From Bacteroidetes bacterium GWF2_33_38 (lineage in GTDB: Bacteria > Bacteroidota > Bacteroidia > Bacteroidales > GWF2-33-38): 56,558 nt of DNA. The DNA lies in the NCBI GenBank assembly GCA_001769505.1, contig MEOF01000022.1, positions 1 to 56,558 on the forward strand, in the 5' to 3' direction. A program made the translations under genes and the position numbers. The notes beneath the pieces were generated by a model. The model searched no databases, was not told the DNA's origin, and saw only the letters and a program-made list of their open reading frames with translations. Positions 27,712-36,355 of this stretch are shown here, piece by piece. How positions within the stretch are numbered: position 1 is the first letter of the stretch; each line of letters begins with the position of its first letter.

Positions 27712-29766
27712 TTAAAATTTCTCAAAATCATTATCCACTTTGTTCGATAAATGCAAATTTATTCCTATTGATTTTGCTTCTGCTGCCGATTGATGTGCAA
27801 TTTGTTTTGTATTTCCTGTAAAATTATTTGATGATTTTCCAAATGTTTGTTGAACAGACTCTTTACGTGTGTTTTTATTAATTTTAAAGAAAGATATTAT
27901 TTCAACCAATTGTTGTGATTGACTTGCCAATTTTTCTGAAGTTGTAGCCATTTCTTCCGCTGATGCTGCATTTTCTTGTGTTACTTGATTTAATTGTTGA
28001 ATTGCATTATTCACTTGATTTGAACCAGAACTCATTTCTAAACTCGCTGCTGTAATTTCTTGTACTAATCTTGATGTATTTTGAATATTTGGAACAATTT
28101 GAGCCAACATTTTTCCTGATTTTTCAGCAACTTCAACACTTCCTTTTGTAATTTGAACAATTTCGTTTGCTGCAATGTGGCTTCGTTCAGCTAATTTACG
28201 AACTTCGGCTGCAACAACTGCAAAACCACGTCCGTGTTCGCCTGCACGAGCAGCTTCAACCGCAGCATTCAATGCTAAAATATTTGTTTGAAATGCAATA
28301 TCGGTAATTATCGAAATTTTACCTGCAATTTGTTTCATTGCGTCAGCAGTTTGATTTACTACAATGCTACTTTCTTGAATTTCGATAGCTGCTTGTTGCG
28401 AAATTTTTTCGGTTTGTTGAGCATTGACAGTATTTTGTTGAATATTTGAACCCATTTGTTCCATCGAACTTGAAACTTCTTCGGTTGATGATGCTTGTTC
28501 CATAGCTCCTTCTGAAATGGTTTGTGAATTTGCACTCAATTGTTCCGATGCCGATGAAATATTATCAGCTCCAGTAACAATTTCTGAAACAATTCCTCTC
28601 AGTTTTGTTGACATATTTTTCAAAGCCTCAGCCAACATTCCGATTTCATCTTTTTGATTTATATCAATTTCTGCCGATAAATCGCCTTCTGAAATTTGTT
28701 GTGCAAAGGCAACTCCTTTTTTAACAGCACTTGAAATAGAATTACTTATGTAAGTATTGATTAATAAAATCACAATTATTGCAATAAAAATTGCTATTAT
28801 TATTACATTTCTAAGATGATTCAAAACCAACATCATTTCATCAATATAAATTGATGCAGCAACATACGATTCAATTTCTGGAATATAAACTGAATATTGA
28901 GCTTTTTCTCTTCCTTCCCAAGGGTAAAAAGTTTTTCCGCTTTCGGCAGTTAAGGCTTCTAATTGTTTGAAAAATTCTGCATCTTTAAAATTTTCACCTT
29001 CTTTATTTGGATGAATTACTAAAGTACCTTTGTTATCAACCAAAAATGGATAACCTGTTTCTAAATATTTTTTGCTACTAAAAAACGCTTTTAATCCTTT
29101 CATATCCTTTTCAGGAACTCCAACAAACAATATCCCTTCAATACTACCATTAACTTTAATCGGGTGATATGCAGATAAATACCAATCATTAACCACAAAT
29201 GCACGCCCAACGTATGCTTCTCCATTATCTATAGCTTGAACTACTGGCGACGAATTTGAAATATAGGTTCCAACAGCTCTGCTTCCATCTTCTTTTGTAA
29301 CAGTTGTTGAAATTCTTAGATATCCACCATCAATTTTTTGAAAAATAGTTGCTTTTGCATTTGTTATACTTGTGATTTCATCAACTATTTGTGTCGAATT
29401 ATAAATACTTGTTCCTCCAATAATCAATTCGGGAATTTCAACTTGTTTTGTTTCTTTTGAAATTTGATCAGTTGCATTGATTGAAATTTTTTCAACAGAA
29501 AGTGAAAAACTTCCTTTATTTTTCAACAATTCCTCAGCTGCTTCAATTGATACTTTTATTTGTGTTTGACGTTCTTTTACTTGATTTTGAATGAGATTCC
29601 CCATGTCATTTACTTGTTCTGATATTCTCAAATCAGTTTGTTCTATAATTTGTGCACTTTGGGTTTTATAAATATAAGTTCCTAAAATTGATAGCATAAT
29701 TACAATTGACGCACCTAATAAAAGATTTTGTCTTGTTCCTATTTTTATATTGTTAATGTTTTTCAT
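27712..29766 (-). CDS. methyl-accepting chemotaxis protein with Cache sensor
   Basis: A 684-residue chemoreceptor with a membrane helix at about 15-35. A long periplasmic sensor of the Cache_3-Cache_2 type follows ([24 protein letters not shown]-like loops, [19 protein letters not shown]). The second helix lies at about 325-350, then a HAMP domain and the MCP signalling coiled coil with the conserved tip [20 protein letters not shown]. The last five residues are DFEKF, which fits the CheR/CheB-tethering pattern of a C-terminal pentapeptide. It is next to a second receptor and cheW on the same strand. The ligand is unknown; Cache domains usually bind small organic acids or amino acids. Confidence 0.93.
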   Translation of the reverse strand: MKNINNIKIGTRQNLLLGASIVIMLSILGTYIYKTQSAQIIEQTDLRISEQVNDMGNLIQNQVKERQTQIKVSIEAAEELLKNKGSFSLSVEKISINATDQISKETKQVEIPELIIGGTSIYNSTQIVDEITSITNAKATIFQKIDGGYLRISTTVTKEDGSRAVGTYISNSSPVVQAIDNGEAYVGRAFVVNDWYLSAYHPIKVNGSIEGILFVGVPEKDMKGLKAFFSSKKYLETGYPFLVDNKGTLVIHPNKEGENFKDAEFFKQLEALTAESGKTFYPWEGREKAQYSVYIPEIESYVAASIYIDEMMLVLNHLRNVIIIAIFIAIIVILLINTYISNSISSAVKKGVAFAQQISEGDLSAEIDINQKDEIGMLAEALKNMSTKLRGIVSEIVTGADNISSASEQLSANSQTISEGAMEQASSTEEVSSSMEQMGSNIQQNTVNAQQTEKISQQAAIEIQESSIVVNQTADAMKQIAGKISIITDIAFQTNILALNAAVEAARAGEHGRGFAVVAAEVRKLAERSHIAANEIVQITKGSVEVAEKSGKMLAQIVPNIQNTSRLVQEITAASLEMSSGSNQVNNAIQQLNQVTQENAASAEEMATTSEKLASQSQQLVEIISFFKINKNTRKESVQQTFGKSSNNFTGNTKQIAHQSAAEAKSIGINLHLSNKVDNDFEKF

Positions 29767-29893
29767 AATACAATTATATTAGGTTAATAATATTTAACTA
29801 AACTTATAAAACATCCGATATCATTACAATACCAGATGTCCACCACAACGTAGCAAACCCTACTGAACTACGTATTGGGATTATTATTGGTTT

Positions 29894-31567
29894 TTAAAAT
29901 TTTTCAAAATCGTAATCTTCTTTATGTTTTATGTGCAAATTAATTCCAGTTGATTTTGGTTTTGTACTAGATAAATGAGTAACTTGTTTTTTAGCTCCAC
30001 CAAAATTGCTTTGAGCATTTGGATTTTTTAAAGTTTGTTTTATTGTTGATTTAGATTTATAATTTCCAATTTTGAAGAATGTCATTATTTCAGTCAATTG
30101 TACAGCTTGACTTGTTAATTCTTCTGCAGTTGTTGCCATTTCTTCGGACGCTGCTGCATTTTCTTGTGTTACTTGATTTAATTGTTGAATAGCATTATTT
30201 ACTTGAGTTGAACCTAAATTCATTTCAATACTTGCGGCAGTAATTTCCTGAACTAATTTAGAAGTATTTTGAATATTTGGAATAACTTTTAACATTAATT
30301 CTCCTGCACCCTCTGTAACTTCAACACTTTCTTTTGCTAACGAAACTATTTCATCAGCAGCAATTTTACTCCGTTCGGCTAATTTTCTAACTTCTGCTGC
30401 AACCACGGCAAAACCTCTTCCGTGTTCACCTGCTCTTGCTGCTTCAACAGCCGCATTTAACGCTAAAATATTGGTTTGAAATGCAATATCATTAATAATT
30501 GTAATTTTATTAGATATTTCTTTTACAGATTGAAGACTTTTTTGTGCAGCAATTGCAACATTATTAATTCCTTCGGTTGCATCTTTTGAGATTTTTTCAG
30601 ATTGTTGTGCATTATCTGTATTTTGTTGAATATTTGAACCCATTTGTTCCATCGAACTTGAAACTTCTTCGGTTGATGACGCTTGTTCGTTTGCTCCTTG
30701 TGAAACCGTTTGTGAGTTTGAGTTCATTTGTTCTGATGCAAATGAAATATTTTCGGCTCCCAAAATAACTGATTCTACTACTTCTTTAAGTTTTTCAGTC
30801 ATATTTTTTAAGTTTTGTAGTAGAACACCTATTTCATCATTATTAGTAACTTTTATTTCAATTGTTAAATCTCCAATTGCTAAACTATCTACAATTGAAT
30901 TTGCCTCTTTTAATGCTTTGTTAATATTGGAAATTATATAATATGCTAATATAGAAGCTATTAAAATGGAAATTAAAATAATTATATATGAATTGCGTTG
31001 AGTATTAGAGTAAATTATACTTGCATTTGTATTTATTTGTTCCGAAATATGTAATTGTTCATTAATTAGTTCTCCTATTTTTTCTGTGAATGGGTCGATA
31101 TAATTATACATATCATTAATAATAAATTCATTAAGTTCACGAACTGCTATTGAGTCTCTGTTTTTTTGAAGAATAATAAAAGCTTTTTCGTAAGCTAAAT
31201 CACAATCTTTTTTCATAATTATTGCTTCGTCAACAAGTTTTCGTTCATTTCCTTCTATTAAAGTTCCAAGATATCCATCCCAATTTTCATCAATTAATGT
31301 TTTTGCATTTTTGTAATTTTCAACAGCTTCTGACCAAGTAAAATTACCATTTCGAGCTTTATGCGAAGCATCAACAATATTTACAGCATAAGCATCAGAA
31401 ACCACTTTTAGTTGTTTTAATGGAATTACTCTATCTTTGTACATTGTGGTAGTTCCATCGTTTATTGTACTTAAATTGGTAATTCCATAAATACCAATAA
31501 ATATTATAATTGAAGATAGAATCATAACTAAAATTATAAGCTTTGAGGAAATTTTTAGATTTTTCAT
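29894..31567 (-). CDS. methyl-accepting chemotaxis protein with four-helix-bundle sensor
   Basis: A 557-residue receptor with membrane helices at about 9-30 and 190-212. Between them lies an all-helical periplasmic domain of the 4HB_MCP type ([20 protein letters not shown]). A HAMP domain and an MCP signalling domain with [20 protein letters not shown] complete it. The signalling part is very similar to that of the neighbouring receptor, and both share the tail GINLH-x3-K-x-D-x-DFEKF, so they are paralogs that exchanged only the sensor. Confidence 0.92.
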   Translation of the reverse strand: MKNLKISSKLIILVMILSSIIIFIGIYGITNLSTINDGTTTMYKDRVIPLKQLKVVSDAYAVNIVDASHKARNGNFTWSEAVENYKNAKTLIDENWDGYLGTLIEGNERKLVDEAIIMKKDCDLAYEKAFIILQKNRDSIAVRELNEFIINDMYNYIDPFTEKIGELINEQLHISEQINTNASIIYSNTQRNSYIIILISILIASILAYYIISNINKALKEANSIVDSLAIGDLTIEIKVTNNDEIGVLLQNLKNMTEKLKEVVESVILGAENISFASEQMNSNSQTVSQGANEQASSTEEVSSSMEQMGSNIQQNTDNAQQSEKISKDATEGINNVAIAAQKSLQSVKEISNKITIINDIAFQTNILALNAAVEAARAGEHGRGFAVVAAEVRKLAERSKIAADEIVSLAKESVEVTEGAGELMLKVIPNIQNTSKLVQEITAASIEMNLGSTQVNNAIQQLNQVTQENAAASEEMATTAEELTSQAVQLTEIMTFFKIGNYKSKSTIKQTLKNPNAQSNFGGAKKQVTHLSSTKPKSTGINLHIKHKEDYDFEKF

Positions 31568-31606
31568 CGTCTTAATTTTTAGATTGATGTTTTATTTTCT
31601 TTATTG

Positions 31607-31770
31607 TCATTTCGAACTTCCCGTGAGAAATCTGTTTTTTAGATTCCTCGTCGTTATACTTCCCTCGGAATGAATCAGCACATAATCTTGTTCCTTTCTC
31701 TTGTCCTTTTTATTCTAAAATTACTAATTTTGTTTCCTTACACAAACATAGGATGACAGCCCGTTCAGTA
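31607..31770. repeat. dispersed repeat copy in the gap between receptor and cheW
   Basis: The sequence GTCATTTCGAA..GTGAGAAATCT at about 31609-31635 matches the core of the element at 24793-24820 and that at 37039-37066. Its end GGATGACAG (31751-31759) resembles the TIR-proximal part of the 24.8 kb copy. The 248-base gap is otherwise AT-rich. CAAACATA at 31743-31750 fits a minus-strand -7 box. Confidence 0.5.
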
Positions 31771-31815
31771 TTTTAATTGTTATTTTTTTAATTGTTAATT
31801 ACTAATTGAACATTA

Positions 31816-32283
31816 CTAATTGCTAATTGAAACTAATTCTCCTAATTCTATTTCTGAAAAAATATTATTCATATTCACAATCATAATAAATCCTTCGCCC
31901 TTTTTATACATTCCAGTTATGAAATCGGATTTAAATTTATTTCCAATATTTGGAGGAGGTAAAATTTCTTGTTGTTCAATTTCAAGCACTTCTTTAACTG
32001 AATCAACAACACTTCCAATAAATATTTTTTCATTATCAACATTAATTTCTAAAACAATTATACAAGTATCTTTCGAAATTTCAGTTTGTTCAATTCCCAT
32101 TTTCATTCGAGTATCGATTACTGGAAGCACAGTTCCTCTTAAGTTTATAACCCCAAGCATATAATTTGGAGCTTGTGGAACTTTTGTTATTTGTGTCATT
32201 TCTAAAATATTTAGAACATTTATAACATGAGCTGCATATGTTTCATGTGCTAATGTAAATGACAGATATGAGTTCGTTTCCAT
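31816..32283 (-). CDS. cheW: chemotaxis adaptor CheW
   Basis: A 155-residue CheW couples chemoreceptors to the kinase CheA. The SH3-like subdomains are visible with SFTLAHETYAAHVINVLNIL, NYMLGVINLRGTVLPVID (a classical CheW motif), VDSVKEVLEIEQQEI and FITGMYKKGEGFIMIVNM. It is directly upstream (in transcription) of the two receptors. No cheA, cheR, cheB or cheY with a motor role is in the window. Confidence 0.93.
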   Translation of the reverse strand: METNSYLSFTLAHETYAAHVINVLNILEMTQITKVPQAPNYMLGVINLRGTVLPVIDTRMKMGIEQTEISKDTCIIVLEINVDNEKIFIGSVVDSVKEVLEIEQQEILPPPNIGNKFKSDFITGMYKKGEGFIMIVNMNNIFSEIELGELVSISN

Positions 32284-32360
32284 AATCGTTATTATTAAGT
32301 TATTATTCCTTCTGATTTAAATATTCGTTTTTTAATAATATACTTATGATTGTAAATTCA

Positions 32361-32783
32361 TTATATTTTTATTGTATCTGGTACATAATATTCACCATTC
32401 ATTACTTTATTAATTGTTGGAATTATTTCATTAAAAAAATTATTTTTAAAAACACAGGCTTTAAAACCCGCTTCTAATATTTCATTCAAATATGCTATTT
32501 CATATTGATTGGTTACTGCAATAATTTTCACATTTTGATATTTTGAAGTTGCCTCAAAAGTTGTTTCATATCCTCCTTTTTCTGGCATCATTAAATCCAT
32601 CAAAACAACATCTACATAAAAAATATTTTTGAGTTTTAAAAATTCAATTCCGTTAGCTGCTTCTCCAATTATTTCTGCATTGAATTCGGCTTCTAAAAAA
32701 CGTTTCATACAAATACGAAAAGCCTCACTGTCGTCAACCAAAATTATTTTGATTTTGTTTATGATGTTTTTCGTTTCTTCCAT
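32361..32783 (-). CDS. single-domain response regulator
   Basis: A 140-residue receiver domain protein with the acidic pair at 17-18 (LVDDSEAF) and the phosphoacceptor D63 in VVLMDLMMP. The switch T is in IIAVTNQY and the lysine is in KACVFKNN. It has no output domain and its sequence is closer to NarL/CheB-type receivers than to motor CheY. Next to cheW and two receptors it may take the phosphoryl group from a CheA encoded elsewhere. Its start codon is 4 bases from a -7 box. Confidence 0.87.
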   Translation of the reverse strand: MEETKNIINKIKIILVDDSEAFRICMKRFLEAEFNAEIIGEAANGIEFLKLKNIFYVDVVLMDLMMPEKGGYETTFEATSKYQNVKIIAVTNQYEIAYLNEILEAGFKACVFKNNFFNEIIPTINKVMNGEYYVPDTIKI

Positions 32784-32787
32784 AGTT

Positions 32788-32795
32788 CAAAGTTA
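32788..32795 (-). promoter_or_regulatory. -7 box TAACTTTG directly before the response regulator start
   Basis: On the minus strand TAACTTTG ends four bases before the ATG of the receiver gene. It implies a start site at the ATG itself, as in leaderless mRNAs. No -33 element is clear at 19-21 bases. Confidence 0.4.
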
Positions 32796-32860
32796 TATCA
32801 GATTGAACTATATTATATAATGGAAGAAATACAGAAAAGAGATAGTTTTCGCCACTGTTT

Positions 32861-32902
32861 GTAATGGAAAAACCCACCCTTTAAGGTGGGTTTTTCCATT
32901 AC
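32861..32902. repeat. perfect 18-bp stem palindrome, left border of V4R cassette
   Basis: GTAATGGAAAAACCCACC and its exact complement enclose a CTTTAA loop. The central 26 bases reappear as the reverse complement at 36266-36291. The A/T tracts allow it to act as a terminator in both directions, although no gene clearly ends here. Confidence 0.85.
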
Positions 32903-33043
32903 AATAAAAAAGCATACAAATATTGAAATTGTTTTTTGCCTCATTTTATTTAATATTACTTCTACCCTCTCCAACTGGAACAACTACAGGATTAAGGTTT
33001 GATATATTGATAACGCCTGCAATAACAATAGTTTCTTTACGAC

Positions 33044-33177
33044 AATACTTCGGTCAACTTTGGCAAAGTTGATTTTGTCAAATTCGTAAACATTTAATAA
33101 TCAACGACATAATTAATCTTGAATAACTTTGCCAAAGTTCTGATTATCAATGTAATATAAAAATGAACGAACCATTG
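33044..33177 (+). repeat. MITE-like dispersed repeat, copy 1
   Basis: About 134 bases share clear similarity with 39055-39190 in the same orientation, with matching blocks AATACTTCGGTCAACTTTG and GCCAAAGTTCTGATTATCAA. In the other copy the ends form a short inverted repeat, here partly decayed. It codes for nothing visible. Confidence 0.75.
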
Positions 33178-33219
33178 TTACGAACAACTTCAGAATAAAA
33201 ATACTTCGTGTCCATTTGT

Positions 33220-33248
33220 AAAAAAAATGGGGTTGTTCATAAACCCCA
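33220..33248 (-). terminator. rho-independent terminator of the V4R cassette
   Basis: On the minus strand the stem TGGGGTT/AACCCCA with a seven-base loop is followed by eight T. It lies 64 bases after the stop of the last cassette gene. Confidence 0.8.
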
Positions 33249-33311
33249 CTTTCTGATTAACTCAATAATCAGTTTGCGTATTATATTTGTATTGTTTTAA
33301 ATTTAAAAGCA

Positions 33312-33911
33312 TTAAGCTTTCAATACAATAAATTCTCCATAAGCATCACCGCATTCTATTCCTTTTGTCTGTTTGCAGGTAAAATCGTTGACTTTTTCGC
33401 CTTTTACTGAGTATTCTCCAGAATATGCAAGTGCCATAAATGCGGCACAAATTCCTTTTACCATATAAGCTTTAAACATAGACGATTTTCCTTTCATCAC
33501 AACATCTGCTTCGTAATAATCATGAGCACGAACCACTAATTTTTCACCAGGAATCAATTCTACAATTTCCGAATTTGCCCATCCCCATGCTGTTAGTATT
33601 GCAAAAGCACCATGCAATACATCTTCTACATTTTCAACCATGGGTTGAACAACTGCTTTCCATTCTTCACAGGTGATAATACCGTACCCAGTATGATATC
33701 CGCATTCTTGAGCTGCATTAACAAGAAGAGCTTCTGTAGCATCAATAATTTCATTATCAACGCTGCCTACAAGTTTTTCAGAAAATCCAATCCAGAAATC
33801 ACTAGGTAACTGATTTACAAAAACGCCAAAACCATCAATGATACCGTTTTTATCGCCTACCACCTGAATTTTTGACATGTCTTCTATTATTTTTTCTCTA
33901 TTTATAGCCAT
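33312..33911 (-). CDS. V4R-domain small-molecule-binding protein (cysteine-containing)
   Basis: The 199-residue protein has an N-terminal helical part. A C-terminal V4R (4-vinyl reductase-like) domain spans about residues 95-199. The V4R fingerprint is clear: KGICAAFMALAYSGEYSVKG, then NDFTCKQTKGIECGDAYGEF. C155, C179 and C187 match in spacing the metal-binding cysteines of the XylR/DmpR/PoxR sensory domain. This points to ligand or metal sensing, not to chlorophyll reduction. An AGGAGA Shine-Dalgarno sequence, rare in this phylum, lies seven bases before the ATG. It is followed in the operon by a paralog that lacks the cysteines. Confidence 0.8.
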   Translation of the reverse strand: MAINREKIIEDMSKIQVVGDKNGIIDGFGVFVNQLPSDFWIGFSEKLVGSVDNEIIDATEALLVNAAQECGYHTGYGIITCEEWKAVVQPMVENVEDVLHGAFAILTAWGWANSEIVELIPGEKLVVRAHDYYEADVVMKGKSSMFKAYMVKGICAAFMALAYSGEYSVKGEKVNDFTCKQTKGIECGDAYGEFIVLKA

Positions 33912-33928
33912 AATTGTGTCTCCTATTA

Positions 33929-34456
33929 TTAGTTTTTTACTACTTTAAACATTGTATATTCATCTCCTTTGACAATACTTTTTGTTTCTTCTACATGAAA
34001 AGAGTTTAACGGATTGTCAAAAATTGCACTAAACATTGCTGCCACATAACCACAGCCAATATAGTTTACGGATTTGTCATATTTGCTCCATTTTTTAATC
34101 CAACCCATTTCAATATGAGAATTTGCAGATTTTACCTCGCCCGAATATTTTCCAATAAAACACACTTCAAGAGTTCCAAGACCTATTGCACTGTAATACT
34201 GACAAGCAATTTCAATTTTATCGTCGAGACTTTCAATACCATGCTGTTTGTAATAATCTGTTAAAATTTTTAAAAAATTTTCTTCTGCCACATTTGCCAA
34301 TAATGCTGTTTTTCCTGCATCAATGGCAAGTTGTGTGTATAGTGTGGTAAAATGATGACAGTGGAAAACTATTTGAGTGTCATTAATAAAATGTCTACCT
34401 GTTTTCTGATCGAACTTATGATCTAGTACTAGTTGTATTTTTTCTAAATTTGCCAT
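33929..34456 (-). CDS. V4R-like protein lacking the metal cysteines
   Basis: The 175-residue protein ends with the same fold as its neighbour: GCGYVAAMFSAIFDNPLNSF, then EETKSIVKGDEYTMFKVV. The KGD turn of V4R is kept, but the two late cysteines are replaced, so the metal site is probably absent. The N-terminal half contains FHCHHFTTLY, a cluster with His32, Cys33, His34 and His35 that could bind a ligand. It may form a heterodimer with the cysteine-containing paralog 17 bases downstream. The ligand is unknown. Confidence 0.75.
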   Translation of the reverse strand: MANLEKIQLVLDHKFDQKTGRHFINDTQIVFHCHHFTTLYTQLAIDAGKTALLANVAEENFLKILTDYYKQHGIESLDDKIEIACQYYSAIGLGTLEVCFIGKYSGEVKSANSHIEMGWIKKWSKYDKSVNYIGCGYVAAMFSAIFDNPLNSFHVEETKSIVKGDEYTMFKVVKN

Positions 34457-34472
34457 AATATAAATAGTTTAA

Positions 34473-34661
34473 TTAATATTTTACATATTCTTTTTTAACT
34501 TCATTTAATGCTCTTTGTAGTAGATTAAATACTTCCTGAGAATCGGGCATGGTTTCGGCATTAACTCGAGTAATTCTCGTTAATATAACCAATCGCATTT
34601 CCGCTTTAAAGCCACCAAGTGCTTTTGCTTGATCAAACAAGCTTTTTAGTTGTTGAGCCAT
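34473..34661 (-). CDS. 62-residue helical protein of the V4R cassette
   Basis: The short protein (MAQQLKSLFDQAKALGGFKA, ending KKEYVKY) is predicted to be two to three amphipathic helices. It has no cysteine, signal peptide or membrane segment. It lies 16 bases before the V4R-like gene in the same operon. No family was recognised. Size and position suggest a partner or regulator of the V4R proteins. Confidence 0.7.
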   Translation of the reverse strand: MAQQLKSLFDQAKALGGFKAEMRLVILTRITRVNAETMPDSQEVFNLLQRALNEVKKEYVKY

Positions 34662-34716
34662 ATTATTTAATATTTAAGTGAATAATTATTTCTAATTGCA
34701 ATGCTGTTAATAGAAA

Positions 34717-34725
34717 CCTCCTTTC
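34717..34725 (-). promoter_or_regulatory. strong Shine-Dalgarno-like GAAAGGAGG without a nearby start codon
   Basis: On the minus strand GAAAGGAGG follows the stop codon of the 87-residue gene by five bases. The ATG of the 62-residue gene is more than 50 bases away and no ATG, GTG or TTG lies at a normal distance. It could serve an internal function such as ribosome holding or could be chance. Confidence 0.35.
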
Positions 34726-34729
34726 TTTC

Positions 34730-34993
34730 TCATAAGTTTTGAAATATTTCAATAGCTTTTTCATTTTTCATCCATATTCTGATAGAATAATTTCCCTCAA
34801 CGCCTTTTATATTCATTACGTCTTCTATTTCAAAACTGAAAAACGGTCGGGCAAATGTAGGGTAATATTTAAGCTCCCCTTTTTCTTTTAATAAAAGGAT
34901 GTATTCTTTCGTAATTTGTTCATCAAGAAATAATTCTTTTATAAAAGAACCATCAAAACAATCTTCAATATTTTTTATTTCAATAATTTTCAT
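34730..34993 (-). CDS. 87-residue partner protein of the cysteine desulfurase
   Basis: A small mixed alpha/beta protein with one cysteine (C12 in IEDCFDGSF) and a striking block FARPFFSFEIEDVMNIKG followed by VEGNYSIRIWM. I do not know the family. Its start overlaps the stop of the desulfurase gene as ATGA, so the two are translationally coupled. Small proteins in this position often accept sulfur or modulate the enzyme; here that is inference and the single cysteine is the obvious candidate. Confidence 0.7.
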   Translation of the reverse strand: MKIIEIKNIEDCFDGSFIKELFLDEQITKEYILLLKEKGELKYYPTFARPFFSFEIEDVMNIKGVEGNYSIRIWMKNEKAIEIFQNL

Positions 34994-36144
34994 TTGTTCA
35001 ATTCAGAAATAATCTGTTTAATAGTTGCTATGAATATATCTATTTCCTCAAACGTATTAAAATATGATAAGCTTACTCGAACATTTCCTTCTGGCATACT
35101 TTTAATATCCTGGTGAATTAACGGGGCACAATGCAATCCCGATCTGGTAATGATATTAAATGAATGTTGGAGAATATAGGAAACATCTGCTGGCGAAACA
35201 TTTTTTATATTAAATGCTAAAACCGATAAGTGAGTATTTTTTTTGTTTACCCCATACAATATTATTTCAGGAAATTTTTCTAGCCCACAAATAAGTCTTT
35301 CATACAATTTGTTTTTTTTATTTGCAATTTTCTCAATCCCTGTAAACAAAATAAAATCCAATCCAATTTTCATAGATAAAATTCCTATAACGTTTGGCGT
35401 ACCCGCTTCATAATACATTGGAATGTTTTCAGGTTGAAATAAATAGTCGCTACGCACACCAGTGCCACCAACTTTTAATGGTTTTAACCTTAAACCGTCT
35501 TTAATGTACAAGCCACCTATTCCTTGTAATCCAAATAGGTTTTTGTGACCCGTGAAACAAAGTATATCAATATCATTTTCTATTACATCTATTTCAATAG
35601 CTCCTATTGATTGTGAGGCATCAACAATAAACAGACAATTATTCTTATGTGCTATTTCAGATATTTTTTTAATATCCTGCACCGTTCCTGTCACATTTGA
35701 ACAATGATTGATAATAATTACTTTAGTGTCAGATTTTATTTCACTTTCAATATCTTCTGGATTAACAAAGCCATTCTCATCACAGGGAATAATAGTTAGT
35801 CGTATTTTATTTTCTTTTTCTAAAGTTTTTAATGGTCGCAATACTGAATTATGTTCTGTAGAAGATGTTATAATATGAGACTGATTATAATCAATTCCAA
35901 AGATTGCTAGATTCAAGGCTTCTGTGGCTCCAGATGTAAAAATGATATTTTGGTGTTGAGGAGAATGAATGAAATTAGCAATTAGTTTTCGAGTTTCAAA
36001 TATTATATCTCCACTATTACTTTTAAAATCACCACGATCTGTTTGACATGGAATAGCACAAAGAAATTCAGTAATTGTCTTTATTACTTGAGTAGGTTTT
36101 GGATAGCTTGTGGCCGAATTATTGAAATATATGATTTCTTTCAC
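34990..36144 (-). CDS. cysteine desulfurase family protein (TIGR01977-like)
   Basis: The 384-residue PLP enzyme of aminotransferase class V has the motif YFNNSATSYPKPTQV and then FTSGATEALNLAIFG. The PLP-lysine is in CFTGHKNLFGLQGIGGLYI and the catalytic cysteine is in RSGLHCAPLIHQ, followed by a helical end. This matches the SufS-related cysteine desulfurase family often found with selenium or sulfur carriers. It removes sulfur from cysteine as a persulfide. It is the first gene of the V4R cassette and is coupled to the 87-residue protein. It is not with suf genes. Confidence 0.9.
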   Translation of the reverse strand: MKEIIYFNNSATSYPKPTQVIKTITEFLCAIPCQTDRGDFKSNSGDIIFETRKLIANFIHSPQHQNIIFTSGATEALNLAIFGIDYNQSHIITSSTEHNSVLRPLKTLEKENKIRLTIIPCDENGFVNPEDIESEIKSDTKVIIINHCSNVTGTVQDIKKISEIAHKNNCLFIVDASQSIGAIEIDVIENDIDILCFTGHKNLFGLQGIGGLYIKDGLRLKPLKVGGTGVRSDYLFQPENIPMYYEAGTPNVIGILSMKIGLDFILFTGIEKIANKKNKLYERLICGLEKFPEIILYGVNKKNTHLSVLAFNIKNVSPADVSYILQHSFNIITRSGLHCAPLIHQDIKSMPEGNVRVSLSYFNTFEEIDIFIATIKQIISELNK

Positions 36145-36265
36145 AGAAATAAGTGTTATATTTTTAATAAGTTATTAATTCAGTTTTTTATCATACTAAG
36201 TTATTGCAAAGAAAAGGGCTAAATTATAACTGATAGTATGGTTTTTTGCCAAATACATATAACGG

Positions 36266-36295
36266 AAAACCCACCTTAAAGGGTGGGTTTTTATG
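36266..36295 (-). terminator. palindrome/terminator, right border of V4R cassette
   Basis: AAAACCCACC and GGTGGGTTTT form a ten-base stem followed by T on the right. On the minus strand it is placed to end the response regulator-histidine kinase operon. It is the exact reverse complement of the core of the palindrome at 32861-32902. Confidence 0.75.
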
Positions 36296-36355
36296 AAGTA
36301 AATGTAGTTAAAATACTGATTGAATGATGATTTGCATTAAAAGTACTTAATTTGC

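Larger units (their letters stand above)
32784..33311. other. 528-bp intergenic region with palindrome, MITE-like copy and terminator
   Basis: No gene is seen here. The region contains a long perfect palindrome at 32861-32902, a MITE-like repeat at about 33044-33177, and the terminator of the V4R cassette at 33220-33248. The palindromic pair AACTTTGGCAAAGTT (33056-33070) and AACTTTGCCAAAGTT (33125-33139) gives the repeat several possible foldings. Confidence 0.6.

Noticed and set aside
33312-34456. V4R proteins as chlorophyll biosynthesis enzymes
   Set aside because: No bacteriochlorophyll genes are nearby, and the cysteine pattern matches the regulatory V4R family.
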